From: Ulva prolifera
Taxonomy: Eukaryota > Chlorophyta > Ulvophyceae > Ulvales > Ulvaceae
DNA length: 64,000 nucleotides
Assembly (NCBI GenBank): GCA_023078555.1
Contig: CM041198.1
Coordinates: 6,672,924-6,736,923 of the forward strand
Direction: 5' to 3'
Position numbers and translations under genes: made by a program. Numbering within the stretch: the first letter of the stretch is position 1; each line of letters begins with the position of its first letter. Of the stretch, positions 10,986 through 21,047 are shown piece by piece. The notes below the pieces were generated by a model. The model worked only from the letters and a program-made list of their open reading frames with translations. It ran no database searches and was not told where the DNA came from.

Positions 10986-12132
10986 CAGGCGCTTGAGGGG
11001 TTGAGTTTCGGCAACGGACTTCAAGTTGGCGTACTCACAGTCAGTCTGTCGTAATTGCAGATGTCCACAGCAAGCTCATTGTGTACAAAACCTGAGCTGG
11101 TCCTGTGACCAACTACACGAACTGCAGGAATGCAGACCCATATGATGCCGTGCAGTGGTGTTGACCCTGTTGTACGATGCTCGCCGGCGGGGCTTGTACG
11201 ATGTCTACATGGGTGCATGCACAAGCATGCGCCCCATGCATTCCGCCAGTGCAGTATGACTGTGGCACGGGTCGCGCCATAGAGATGGCATCGGTAGCAT
11301 GCATGTGCAGCCAGATGCGGACCGCACAGGGCTCAGCCTTACACAGTCTTTCCTGAGCAGCACTCAATGAACCGAGGGGTCTGGCGGGTTTAAATGTTTG
11401 CTTTCATAGAGCTCTCACGCCCTGGCTCCTCACAAGTTGTGTTGGCGCAGTGTGCACCACCAAGCCCTGTCAGGAAGCCACATCGGACACGAAAGTTCAG
11501 AAGGGCTCCAGTGCAAGGCAGAGCTTGCTGTGCATCTGTGTGCATGTAGCTTCAATCCTCATGTGGTACCCATCACCGACATCAGCTACAGGCCGTGCAA
11601 TCTGCGACACACTGTTATTTGCGTTGTGTTACATATGGGTAATGGAAGGAGGTACTAACAATCGAGATTCCTGCCCCACGTTTGCGTTGTCAACTGGTAC
11701 TATACTGAAGCCTGCTGTGCTACTGAATCGCAGCAACTGCGAGTCACAAGTGGCAGCATCCGCAGAGCACACATAGGCCCAGGAACATATGTCCATGCAT
11801 GTCCAAATGGAACTGGAGTGGATAATGGAACTGGAGTAGATCATGCGATTGTTGACGCCATCACGATCACGCAAGACGTACATGAGATCGCCGTGCCCAC
11901 ATGCATGCAGCCCACTTGCAAAGCTGTGGTGACAAGCATGCATGCACACGGCCCGATCTCGACAGATCTGTGTACACACACTCCACGCTGAGGGCCTGTG
12001 CTGCCCACACGCCTCGGACTCGGCTGTGGAGCTGTGCTGCAGGGCGACACGGCGAGTGGCCCAGCGATTGGCCGTGGAGGGCCGCATCTGGTCTCGTCAC
12101 TGCCTTCATGGCACCACCGCTAATCCGCACAC
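10986..12132. other. No supported gene
   Basis: Many GCATGCAT-type words and overlapping short frames; no splice-consistent exon chain was found. The 3' flank of the minus-strand gene ending at 12133 lies at the right end. Confidence 0.35.
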
Positions 12133-14088
12133 CTAATCGGCACCGAACAGGGAAGCCACGTCCTTCTTGAGCTCCTCTAGGGACCGCATGGGCTGTGTGT
12201 TACCGGCCTTCTCCTTGATGTCGGCCATTGTGACCCCCGTCGTCCCATTCTTGACACTTTCAAGCTTGTCTTTGCTCGACTCTACGGCCTACACAAGGGG
12301 CAAATCCATCAAGTGACCTGAGTCTACTTACACACTGGCGGACGGTAAGGCGGCAGTGCTTGTAGCGGCCTCCTGTGAATAACAGCTGTCTGTGTGGTTC
12401 AGCTGACCTGGTGAAGAAGCAGACTGATCGGTCTAGCTCTTGTGAATAACAGGCTGAGCTGGCGCAGATCCTACCAGATCCTAGCACAGATCCCAACAGG
12501 CTGAGCTGGCACAGCGCGCAGCGGCGGCTGGTGTTGGGGCAGCACTGGAGAGAGATCAGCCTGTTGGGATCCGGGTGTCGACCATGGCCTGTGCCAGCAT
12601 GCCCAACAGCAGCACAACAGCATGCACAACAGCGGTGCTGCCCGACTTGCTGCCTTTGTCCTTGTAACACACAACAGCAGCATCTGAGCCGCCCGTGCAA
12701 GGCGTAGACTGCAGCTGCAATGCTGCATGCATGTGCGCATGCAGCCTGCTCTGATGGGATTCCCATGCAAATGCACAGCCCGGTGTTGACTGAATCGAAG
12801 CCTGCAAACAAAGGATGGCAAGCGAAAGCTGTGGTGCGCAAGGGTAAGCAATGACCGTGGCCACCGCAGATGTGATGGAAAGCATAGTAAAGTAAATCTG
12901 AATTTATTGAGCCGTGTCATATTGGACATTGACAGACATTGACGGATGGTAAGGCAAAACACTGCTCCTGTGACAGCAGACACTGGGAGTGCAGAAGATG
13001 CACACGTCGTCAAAGGCGTCTGGGACTCCTGTCATTTCTAGAAGCCTCTCAGGTGTGAAAATTCGCTTCAGAGTGGAGCGGGGATGGTCCATCAGGTCCT
13101 GCATAATCTCCTCCTTCGTGCGATCTTCTTCCGCAGCCACCTCGTTGACTAGGTTCATCAACGTTTGAGAAGCGCCATTGACCGACTCCTCTTTGAACCT
13201 GGGAGCATCAGCCTGTGAGCAGTCTTGTCCGCACAGGGCATGCTATGTGGCCACAGGCAACGCTGACACAGACGTCATTGCATATGCACATTCTGCACAG
13301 TTGTGCTGAACCTGTCGCAAGCCTAGGTCTTGCTTAGGCAATGTAGGTCCGGGCAGTGAAAAGAATGGGTGAGCAGCTGATGCCTGCCAATTGAGAGGCC
13401 ATGACCAGGCGGGAACCTGGTGGTTGGATACAGCATGGGGCACAGCAAGCAGAAGAAAATGAGTAACAGCGCACTGGATCTCGTCTGTGAGCTCGCATCC
13501 TTCATGCGTGGTCAGGAACTCATGCACCATGGTCCAGCAGTTCTGCCCGACCATAACGTACTTCTTGTCCTTTGCCCATTTCTCGCACCACTCTAGCGCC
13601 TCCTCCTTCGTCAGGGATGTCTCGCCTGCACGTGATGATTTTGAGAGGAAGACTGGCATGGGCACTCGGACACCGTGCGGGACGTGCTGCTTCCGCACCA
13701 GTGCCGATTCGTCACAAGTACGCAAAGAAACCGCACCGGCCGGGATCTCTGCAAGGTACTCTGCTTCCGCAACTTTGCCTTCACCAATTTTTAAGAATCC
13801 CTCGTGGAAGGAGCCAGCATCGCTGGGGCCAAAGTGAGCTTCGGAATATGAATCCTCTTCGCCAAAGCGGAGGCCTAGGTGTCGCAGCAGACGCACGTCT
13901 TTGGTGATGCCAAGGGAAGTCTCTACCACATGTACCGGCGTGTGCACTGCGTTGGGCGGTGGCGCAGGCATGTCAGGGAGGACCCTGCACATGCCCGTCC
14001 GACTGCGACGAGTGTGCCATTGACAATTTCCAGGCGCACCGTACGACCTGGACGTGCGTGCAGCGCGAATGCAGCTAGCAGAAAACAT
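12133..14088 (-). CDS. Protein with Asn-Cys motif, possible papain-fold (LRAT/PPPDE-like) domain
   Basis: Three minus-strand exons join with matching phases: 14088-13475 (phase 2 end), 13198-13006 and 12288-12133 (stop), giving about 320 residues from the ATG at 14088. Around residue 182 the sequence reads YVMVGQNCWTMVHEFL. An Asn-Cys pair followed by aromatic/His residues near the end of a domain is seen in permuted papain-fold families. The preceding part has a FGEEDSYSEAHFG segment that could supply the histidine. The C-terminal half is charged and helical (AAEEDRTKEEIMQDL; SLEELKKDVASLFGAD at the end). The fold call is a guess; the gene model itself is well supported by frame and phase. 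The start is tentative: the first about 60 residues look less protein-like, so an upstream exon may replace them. Confidence 0.55.
12632..12672 (-). repeat. Dispersed repeat 1 (YKDK repeat), copy in intergenic/intronic DNA
   Basis: The reverse complement begins GTGTTACAAGGACAAAGGC and ends near GGGCAGCACCGC, like the copies at 6568 and 17815. It lies in the 0.7-kb intron of the gene at 12133-14088. Confidence 0.65.
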
Positions 14089-15197
14089 GTGTACTATCAG
14101 AATATCTGTGGCTTTCAGTCGTTCCAAATACACCAGCGATCACTCTTATCAACTTCCTGAGCCCGAGAGAGTGTCGCACACGGCAGTGAAAAGATAATTT
14201 GGATTGTCACGGCACGCAGGATCACACACTTACATAGCTGGAAGAAAGGACTGCACTACACTTTGATGTAGGCAATATCTCTGTCTTGGAGCCTGGTGTG
14301 GTGTCTTCATCGCGCATGGCGTACGCCCAGCTGAGCCACACAAGCGCTTGGCTGTGCGACCAAGGCGCTCGCTAGCGCCACATTGGGCCCTGCCTCCAAG
14401 GTCAGCTAGAGAACAATGCATTCCATAAATACGTAACTCAAAGATTTCGCTGCTTGAACTGCATCCTTCTCAACGCATACAATTGCAACTGTGCATGTAC
14501 AGACAGTCCAAGTGTACATGTAGAACCTGGAGCTTGCGTGAGGCGTCGGAGACACATTTCAACGGCCATTGAGGCCTTACACTGGAAGCAACATGATTCC
14601 AAGCCTCCAATCTCGTGACAAAGTTTCGACTGTGTTGACGCGCAGACACACGGCACAGCTCACAGCGTGGGTCACGTACTGGCGGAAGGTCGCGCCGATC
14701 GCGTGCTCATCAAGATCGCCACCAAGCTCTCCAATGTGAGAAATCATGGTTTCAGTGTCAATCTGCAGTGTCTGCTCCTTCGCGACAGCGGAATCAGCGG
14801 CCGTGTTCACGAGCTAGCTAGCTATAGTCTTCCACAGCGAGTCCTCCACAATGCATGTCCCTGTGCTTCAGCAAGCTCCAGCGCATTTCGTAGCTCGAAA
14901 ACAAGCACCCTAAGTATTGTATGTTACATGGGCATATTGGAGACGCCGGTAGCACCGCAGGTAGCGCATAGCAAAACCTTGCTGCCACGTCGATTCAGCA
15001 CGATGTCACCCCAGCCACTCCTGGCGAAGCTTAATAGCAACACGCCCAAGAGCAGTGTTTGTGCACGAACGACATACCTGCACCCAAGCGCACACACAGC
15101 ACACCAGCACACAAACACCCACCGCAGCTCCCAGCAGCGCCATGTGGACGCGCCCAACACCCTGCCCGCCTGCTCTGTGCAATTGCTTGCTGATCAG

Positions 15198-15225
15198 CAA
15201 TACCAAAGGTCGACCTTTGGTATTG
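15198..15225. repeat. Perfect 28-bp palindrome
   Basis: CAATACCAAAGGTC is followed immediately by its exact reverse complement, with no loop. Confidence 0.9.
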
Positions 15226-15603
15226 TTAACAAAGACTCGGCCGGCCCGCCCCCCTTCAAGTCCTTTGCCGTACAAGATGGAAAGCCGCATGGCAGGGGAC
15301 GCTCGACTGCATGCATGCGCTGTTGGCGTGGGAGCCCTCAAGTGCGAACAACTGCGACCTGCCAGCTCCGGTCGTGGCCGGAGTGCTGGCGGGAGCCCAG
15401 CGGGCGGTGGGGCGAGCAAGCGCACAGCGTGCGCTGGACATCAACCTTGGGGTACTACATCATAGTATGACCTCAGGGTGTAGACTCGCTGGCAGGCAGC
15501 GGGGAGACGGCGCAGATCCAGAGCTTGCGTATACGATCGGCCGGCTGAGGCCCTCTAGAGCTTGTCCGAGCTGCCTGGCAGGCCCTTGCCCATGGGCGAT
15601 GAT

Positions 15604-15690
15604 TGTCACAGGTACTATAGACTCCTCCTCGTGACGTACGTACGTCAGGTATACCTGTGATAAATAATCATCGTGGAGGAGTCTATAATC
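15604..15690. repeat. Nested palindrome cluster
   Basis: A perfect 13-bp inverted repeat (TATAGACTCCTCC at 15616-15628 and its complement at 15675-15687) encloses a 16-bp palindrome TGACGTACGTACGTCA (15632-15647) and a 10-bp palindrome AGGTATACCT (15647-15656). An outer, imperfect arm pair (GATTGTCACAGGT / ACCTGTGATAAATAATC) is also visible. Confidence 0.8.
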
Positions 15691-15750
15691 ACTCGCAAGG
15701 AGAGGGAAATTCTCGCAAACCAGCTTCCACCGATGTTCATGTCCAGCTAG

Positions 15751-16596
15751 CTATAGCTTGACGTATACTACGTAGTAGCGGTTGCTGTTCGCGCGTACGG
15801 TCGTGTTGGCGCCAGACGTGGCATCGACGAACGTGATGATCTGCACAGCAGGTGCCCGCTGCGACTGATTTTGCAATGTAGGGGTCCGGAGCAGGCGTGG
15901 GCGGAGGCGGTGATGAACGTCATATATATTGGTATATACCAATGGCCGCGCGGCGATGTGGAGCGACGAAGCAGTGGCTGCTACCGAAGGCCGCGCTCGA
16001 CGGAGCAGTGGCTGCTACCGAAGGCCGCGCTCGACGGAGCAGTGGCTGCTACCGAAGGCCGCGCTCGATTCCGCGAGGCCCGGCGCCAGTGCTCCACACA
16101 CCGCAGTGTGCATGCAGTATACATATATTAATGTTTATATTTCGCAAAGTTTTTGATTACGCAAAAGTAAGCGTTCTACTAGAATTGAACTAGTAGTGAT
16201 TCTTTGCAGGTACGCAGTCGCTGCAGGTTACTGCCGGCTCACACTCACATTCCAAGCTGCAGATGCTGTTCAATGACCTGGTGCCTTACAATATGCATAC
16301 AATACACAGATGTGGGCGGTTTGTCTGTTCGTCATGCAGAGGCTGGCTCCAGGCGAGTGACACTGCCACTGGTGCGCCATTGCCGGAACACACCTGCTTC
16401 GCCAGCTCCAAGTTCGACGGCCCGACGGAGCTGGAGGTGCCGACGGTGATGCCAATGACGAGGCCGCTGCGGCAGAGCGGCACGTCGCCGCATTCGGGCG
16501 TCTCAGCGGCGCCGCAGCCGCAGCGGCCGGCCTCGACCTGCGCCGCGTCTGCCGGGCACGCGTCTGCCGTGTCTGCTGTGCCATCCCCGTCCACGT
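15751..16596 (-). CDS. Secreted TSP3-type protein, 3' end (paralogue C)
   Basis: Two minus-strand exons join in phase 0: 16596-16394 and 15840-15751 (stop). The first carries a thrombospondin type 3 / calcium-binding motif (DVDGDGTADTADACPADA) followed by GRCGCG and then a module ending SSNLELAKQ-like text. The second carries a FVDATSGANTT module. Both modules recur in paralogues A (17.96-20.43 kb) and B (17.0-18.04 kb). The first exon starts with two bases of a split codon, so at least one upstream exon is missing from the model. TSP3 motifs bind calcium in extracellular proteins, so the product is probably secreted or on the surface. No frameshift is seen in these two exons. Confidence 0.5.
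15968..16069 (+). repeat. 34-bp tandem repeat, three copies
   Basis: The unit GAGCAGTGGCTGCTACCGAA plus 14 further bases is repeated three times with almost no change. It lies in the intron of the TSP3-type gene. Confidence 0.85.
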
Positions 16597-16952
16597 CTGT
16601 AGCCACCCGCCCGTGTCGCTCGATGGCAGCCACATCGACAATCATGCAATCATGTGCACATACACAGCTAGCTGGCGCTGTCTCCACAACCATGTGGAAG
16701 GCTGTAATAAAAAAGGGCGCCGTGCAGGCACACTGAGCGACATCAGGTAATTACATGATGTAACATGACACGTGTCATGTACATTGCGCAATGGGGGGGT
16801 GGGTGGATGAGAAAGGCAGTCGCACGTGGCGCCATTCAGCTTTCATAGCACGGGACTTTCACATGGCCTCAGAATCAAGGAACAAATCACAACTTGAATC
16901 TTGGGCCATTTTATGGCAGAGCACCAACACAAAGCAACCACCTCAGAAGTTT

Positions 16953-17003
16953 GCAAAAGAGTGAACGGCAGAAGACAAACACCAAACCCGAATCTCCTCC
17001 GAA
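16953..17003 (-). mobile_element. Miniature element copy 4, diverged
   Basis: The reverse complement carries GAGATTCGGGTTTGGTGTTTG and then CGTTCACTCTTTTGCAAAC, the same core as copies at 8476, 8966 and 20995 with several substitutions. No clear flanking direct repeat remains. Confidence 0.6.
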
Positions 17004-17039
17004 ACAACAGCAACACACAGAACCTCAGCAGTGGACCAG

Positions 17040-18037
17040 CAACGTGGCTGAGGGGGGACGAGCGCACCGAGGCTCCCGAGAGCGGACACGCAGCGCGCCG
17101 CGATTGCAAGAAGGAGGTTGTCGTGAAGGTGAGGGCGGCGCCGTTGAGCCCTGTGGATGCGATCGCCGCCAGCGTCGCCACGTTCGCGGGGCTGCCCAGT
17201 GCGATGCCGCCGACCGACACGCACACCGCCGACGGTGCCGCGGAGGCGGTCCGCGGCAGACACGGCGGCGGTGCGGGAGGACGAGCCGGCCACGGCGACG
17301 AGCGCGAACGCTGGGACGGACACCGTGAGCCCGGAGAACTGCGCCGTGAGGTTGTTGATCCGAGCCGGCCGCGAGGTTGATGCTGCCGGGGCGGTAGACA
17401 AACTGCTGCTCGACGAGTCGGGACACCCGCCGAGCTGTGGACGGAGGTGGAGAAGATGTTGATGTAGCAGATGTTGCGGTTGACGCCGGCTGTGGTGCCG
17501 ACGCCTGAGGAGCTGTCGATGAAGGGCATCAGCTGCACCGCGGCGCTGGGTGTCTAGGGGGGGCGAGCCCAGATGGGGGTGTGCAGCCTGAGGGCACGGG
17601 CATGTGGGTGTGGCCCGGACAACAGGGATTCACGAGATCTCTCAGGCTTGATCTGTTCAGCTTGGATAGGAAGTGCTGCATGCGAATGATCGCTTCCGAC
17701 ATGAGATAGCCCTCCCGCAGTCACCACGGCCGTGCCACACCGGCGAACCGTTTTTATTTGCTTATACGGTTACAAGTTACGCCATGGCTGCTGTGTTACA
17801 AGTTACACCATGGCTGCTGCGTTACAAAGACAAAGGTGTCAGGGCGGGCAGCACCGCGACAGCAGCAAGCAAAGCAATAGCACAACATGACTGCCACTCA
17901 TGCATCACGTGCGCGCTGGTCGGAACGTGTGCTACCGCAGTACGTAGCAAGAGGGCGCACCTGGGAGCGGGCCATCAGGAGGTTCGCCTCGGAGACCGCC
18001 GAGGACGTGTCCAGCGCGATCGCAAACGCGATCCCTC
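17040..18037 (-). pseudogene. TSP3-type protein paralogue B, fragment with frameshifts
   Basis: An exon at 18037-17961 (ending LLMARSQ before a GTGCGC donor) matches the module before the donor in paralogues A and C. It is followed in phase 0 by a segment starting at 17532 (LMPFIDSSSGVGTTAGVNRN), matching the final exon of paralogue C. Downstream, sensible protein text jumps between all three minus frames: VEQQFVYRPGSINLAAG, then NNLTAQFSGLTVSVPAFALV, then VGGIALGSPANVATLAAIAS. At least three frame changes within about 400 bases and no TSP3 or Cys-rich part upstream indicate a decayed, 5'-truncated copy. Miniature element copy 4 (16953-17003) lies just downstream of it. Confidence 0.5.
17769..17862 (+). 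repeat. 26-bp tandem repeat fused to dispersed repeat 1
   Basis: GTTACAAGTTAC(A/G)CCATGGCT plus six bases is present twice at 17769-17820. It runs directly into a YKDK-repeat copy (17815-17862: GTTACAAAGACAAAGG ... GGCAGCACCGC). Confidence 0.75.
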
Positions 18038-18550
18038 CTGCACAACAGGAAAAACCGTATGTGGGAGTGTGAAAACGCGCCATCAGCCAAATTGCAGACC
18101 TCCTGTCGTAGTGCACTAGTACGTTGGTACCAGGATCCCTAGACGGGGAGTCTCCATCATGATGATGTGTTCTTCCCTTGGGATTTTGGCGCTGCAGGTA
18201 TAGAGCTACCCACACGACACTGCGGGTCATGGACACGCACGCAGTATACACGGCTATAAGGCCGCATGTAGTCAACACCAACACGGGGTCGGATGCAGAG
18301 ACCGCTATGTCATGGCAGTAGCGGCGGATGCCGCTTGGCTCCAAGCGTGAGACGCCTTCCGCAACGACGCGCATCGCCGGTGACACCTTAAGAAGCTTCA
18401 GCCACACGATCGGTACCGCACCTGGTCTCGGACAGCTAGGAGGTCCGCCTCCGTCAGTGCGCTCGACGCGTCCAGCGCGACCCCGATCGCGTTCACCGCT
18501 GCGGAGCCGTCCTCCGGGTCCGGCAGGCCGCAGGTCGGGGACTCCGGCAC

Positions 18551-18666
18551 GCCGCAGCCGCACCGCCCGGGGCTCGACACATATTGTGGCACCTGCCGCA
18601 GCCGCACCGCCCGGGGCTCAACACATATTGTGGCACCTGCCGCAGCCGCACCGCCCGGGGCTCGAC
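18551..18666 (-). repeat. 44-bp tandem duplication with AGGT borders
   Basis: A 44-bp unit is present twice (18551-18594, 18595-18638, one substitution) plus a 28-base partial copy. On the gene's strand each unit begins AGGTGCCACA and repeats the exon text for PGRCGCG, so each full unit is bounded by GT and AG. One copy carries an in-frame TGA. Confidence 0.85.
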
Positions 18667-19599
18667 TTGGCGGGGTCGTCGGGGCACAGGTCCGAGCTCG
18701 CGGTGCAGGTGCTCGTGCCGCAGCAGCCGGAGCCGCCACAGGCGATGCCGCTGTCGCAGGTCGGGTCCCCTGTGAGCGTCCGCTGGCAGCACGGCTCCCC
18801 GAAGCCTCCGCACGACAGGCAGCGCCCGTCGCCGGTGTCGCTGCTGCACCGCTTGTCGAATTTGACAGTGAGTTCGATCTCACTCGGGCAGAAGAACCTG
18901 TTCTCACTGCCGCCGCAGCAGAGCTCCCCGACCTCACCACACGGCTCGCATTGCCCTTCCGAGCAGACGTTGCCGGTGTCACAGGAGGGGTCGGTCGTTA
19001 GGGTGCGCTGGTGGCACGGCTCTCCGGCGCCGCCGCAGACGATGCAGCGCCCAACCCCTGAGTCACTGCTGCATCTCAGATCAAGGGCACTCGGGCAGAA
19101 GGACCTGTGCTCGAGCTCTCTGCCCGCGCAGCAGCTCTCCCCCAGCTCCCCGCACGAGGCGAACTGCCCTGCCGAACACCCGTTGCCGGTGTCACAGGAG
19201 GGGTCGGCGGTGGTTGTGGTCTGGCAGCATGGCTCGCCGGCGCCGCCGCTGGCAGCGCCGCCGCTGGCAGCGCTGGTGCAGCGGAGGCCGAGCCCTGACG
19301 GGCAGAACTGCGGTTTGACGTGCATGGGCAGCACGGCTGGCCCTTCTCTCCGCAGCCTGCGCCAGCCTGAACACACAGCGCAGGTTTTTGTGATTACATC
19401 GTTGTTACAGACCTAGGGGTGTAACACATGTTATGTACAAGTGCTTTACTGTATGTACCCACCGGTACGGGCAGCAGGTACGTTACACACACATGTACAC
19501 ATGCATGTGTGTTGCTGACACAGCGATATACATCGGTACACATCTGGGCGGCCCGCACAGTCATGGTCATGCCAGGTCTACATCGCCGTGCAGTTCGTA

Positions 19600-19692
19600 T
19601 GGACCAGTGACCATCGATATGTAAACACAACTCCGAACATTCAAGTCTCATTTCGAATTCTCGGTGGCAGCCATAGAAATGCTGCAAAGCTA
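19600..19692 (-). repeat. Dispersed repeat 2, copy 2
   Basis: The minus strand reads GCTTTGCAGCATTTCTATGG, then GCTGCCACC and a diverged tail, aligning with 22300-22400. It lies in an intron-like gap of the Cys-rich pseudogene. Confidence 0.5.
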
Positions 19693-20430
19693 GTACCAGC
19701 ACTGATGCACAGTCCACAGCTGGTAAGGAAGGACGGGGGCGCACCTGCGGGGACCCGCTGCAGCGCCCTCCAGAACACTCCCCCGCCGAACAGACGGGGT
19801 CGTCGGTCGGCCGGCGCTGGCAGCAGCGCTGCCCCCGCCCCCCCGGCCCCCCCGGCCCCCCCGCACCCCCCCGCACCTGCCCACGCCGGTGCTGCTGCTG
19901 CAGGCCAGCAGGTTTGAGCTCGGCAACGCACCACAGAAGTCGGCGTTCGTACGGCCCTCGCAGCACGCCTCGCCGAGTTCCCCGCAGCGTACGCACGCGC
20001 CACTCACGCACACGTTGTTCCGACTACAAGAGGGGTCATCGGTCGGGAGGCGCTGACAGCAGGGCTCCCCGGCACCGCCACACGACTCGCACGTGCGTGT
20101 GTCGGTGCTGCTGCTGCAGCGGAGGAGAGTTGAGCTTGTTGCGGAGCAACGGTCACTGTCCGTCCGCCCCTCGCAGCAGGCTTCCCCGCACTCCCCGCAA
20201 GGTCTGCTTGTGCCGCTGGAGCAGAGGTTGCCCCTGCTGCAGAAGGGGTCGTCGGTGGGCAGCCTCTGGCAGCAGGGCTCGTCTGCGCCGTTGCAAGAGA
20301 TGCAGGTGCCAGCGCCGGTGTTGCTGCTGCATCTCAGCAAGTCACTACTGGAACTGAGGCCCTCACGGCACCGTTCGCGGTTGCTGCTGCCTGGACAGCA
20401 AGGCTGCCCCCTCTCCCCACAGTTTCCAGC

Positions 20431-20994
20431 CTGCATGCATGATGCGCCAGGTCACGCCACCACACTTCTACACCTGCAACGCCGTTGGTTTCAACTTGGA
20501 AATTTTTTTGAATATAAACAAGATGGGTCCAATGGGTTGAGGACAACATAGAAGGTACCCCTTCCTTTTCAGGAGGTCGTGGGGTCGATTCTCCGTGCGC
20601 TTTAGGGAATTGAAACAGCCGTGCGCGATAACCTCACTTCGCACAGGAGGAGGCCCTGTGAGCTGCGCACGGTTGACCGATTCAGGGTTTTCCGGTGGTT
20701 TACCACTTTGGCGTATGTGGGTCCGTTCACTCGGAGTTGGCAATGCCCTGTTCAGGATACGGCTCAGCAAATTCGAATCTACTACACTTACTGTGCAAGA
20801 ACATTGCGTTGCGTTGGCTACGGGTGTCGTTGCAGCGTGGCAATGCGGATATGTATTGGAAGTCTGGGCTTGTCATCTCTCGGGAGCAGGGGTTGCGGTA
20901 TGATGCGGGCCTGGAGGACGCGATCCTGCTGGACTGAGTTGTGAGTGCGGTTGTTGTGTTCGTGTGTGTGTGTGTGTGAGTGTATGTTGGTGTT
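20431..20994. other. No firm gene; GT microsatellite
   Basis: A (GT)n tract lies at about 20959-20979. A minus-strand frame at 20770-20468 could be the 5' exon of paralogue A, but it lacks a secretion signal. The word GCTACGGGTG at 20816 recurs at 21047, just after miniature element copy 3. Confidence 0.35.
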
Positions 20995-21047
20995 GATGCG
21001 GATGAGATTCGGTTTCAGTGTTGGTTTTCTCCCGTTCACTCTTTTGC
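20995..21047 (+). mobile_element. Miniature element copy 3
   Basis: Carries the core GATGAGATTCGGTTTCAG and CTCCCGTTCACTCTTTTG. A 10-base direct repeat (GCTACGGGTG at 20816 and 21047) may mark a longer insertion of about 230 bases ending at the same 3' end as copies 1 and 2. Confidence 0.6.

Larger units (their letters stand above)
14089..15750. other. No complete gene; possible orphan exon at about 14700-14830 (minus)
   Basis: Minus-strand sequence near 14820-14700 reads plausibly as protein (VNTAADSAVAKEQTLQ; ETMISHIGELGGDLDEHAIG). A second short stretch near 14925-14865 reads ELRNALELAEAQGHALW. I could not join them into a phased model, so they may be exons of a gene I cannot complete or remnants. 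Palindromes at 15198-15225 and 15604-15690 are listed separately. Confidence 0.3.
18422..20430 (-). pseudogene. Cys-rich repeat / TSP3 secreted protein (paralogue A), frame-broken
   Basis: On the minus strand, from a CAG acceptor at 20430, at least four units of about 60-65 residues repeat the pattern GEPCCQRLPTDDPSCS ... CGELGEACCEG ... LLRCSSSTG. The series ends in a TSP3-like DLCPDDPAKSSPGRCGCG near 18680 and a module ending DLLAVRDQ before a GTGCGG donor (18422). Three things interrupt the frame: a series of C7 runs at 19831-19878, where the reading shifts between units; a one-base shift near 19320; and the 44-bp tandem duplication at 18551-18666, which adds a stop. The even cysteine spacing and TSP3 motif point to a disulphide-rich, calcium-binding extracellular protein. 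A plausible 5' exon (20770-20473, minus) joins in phase 0 but lacks a signal peptide. Short introns around the breaks cannot be fully excluded. Confidence 0.55.
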
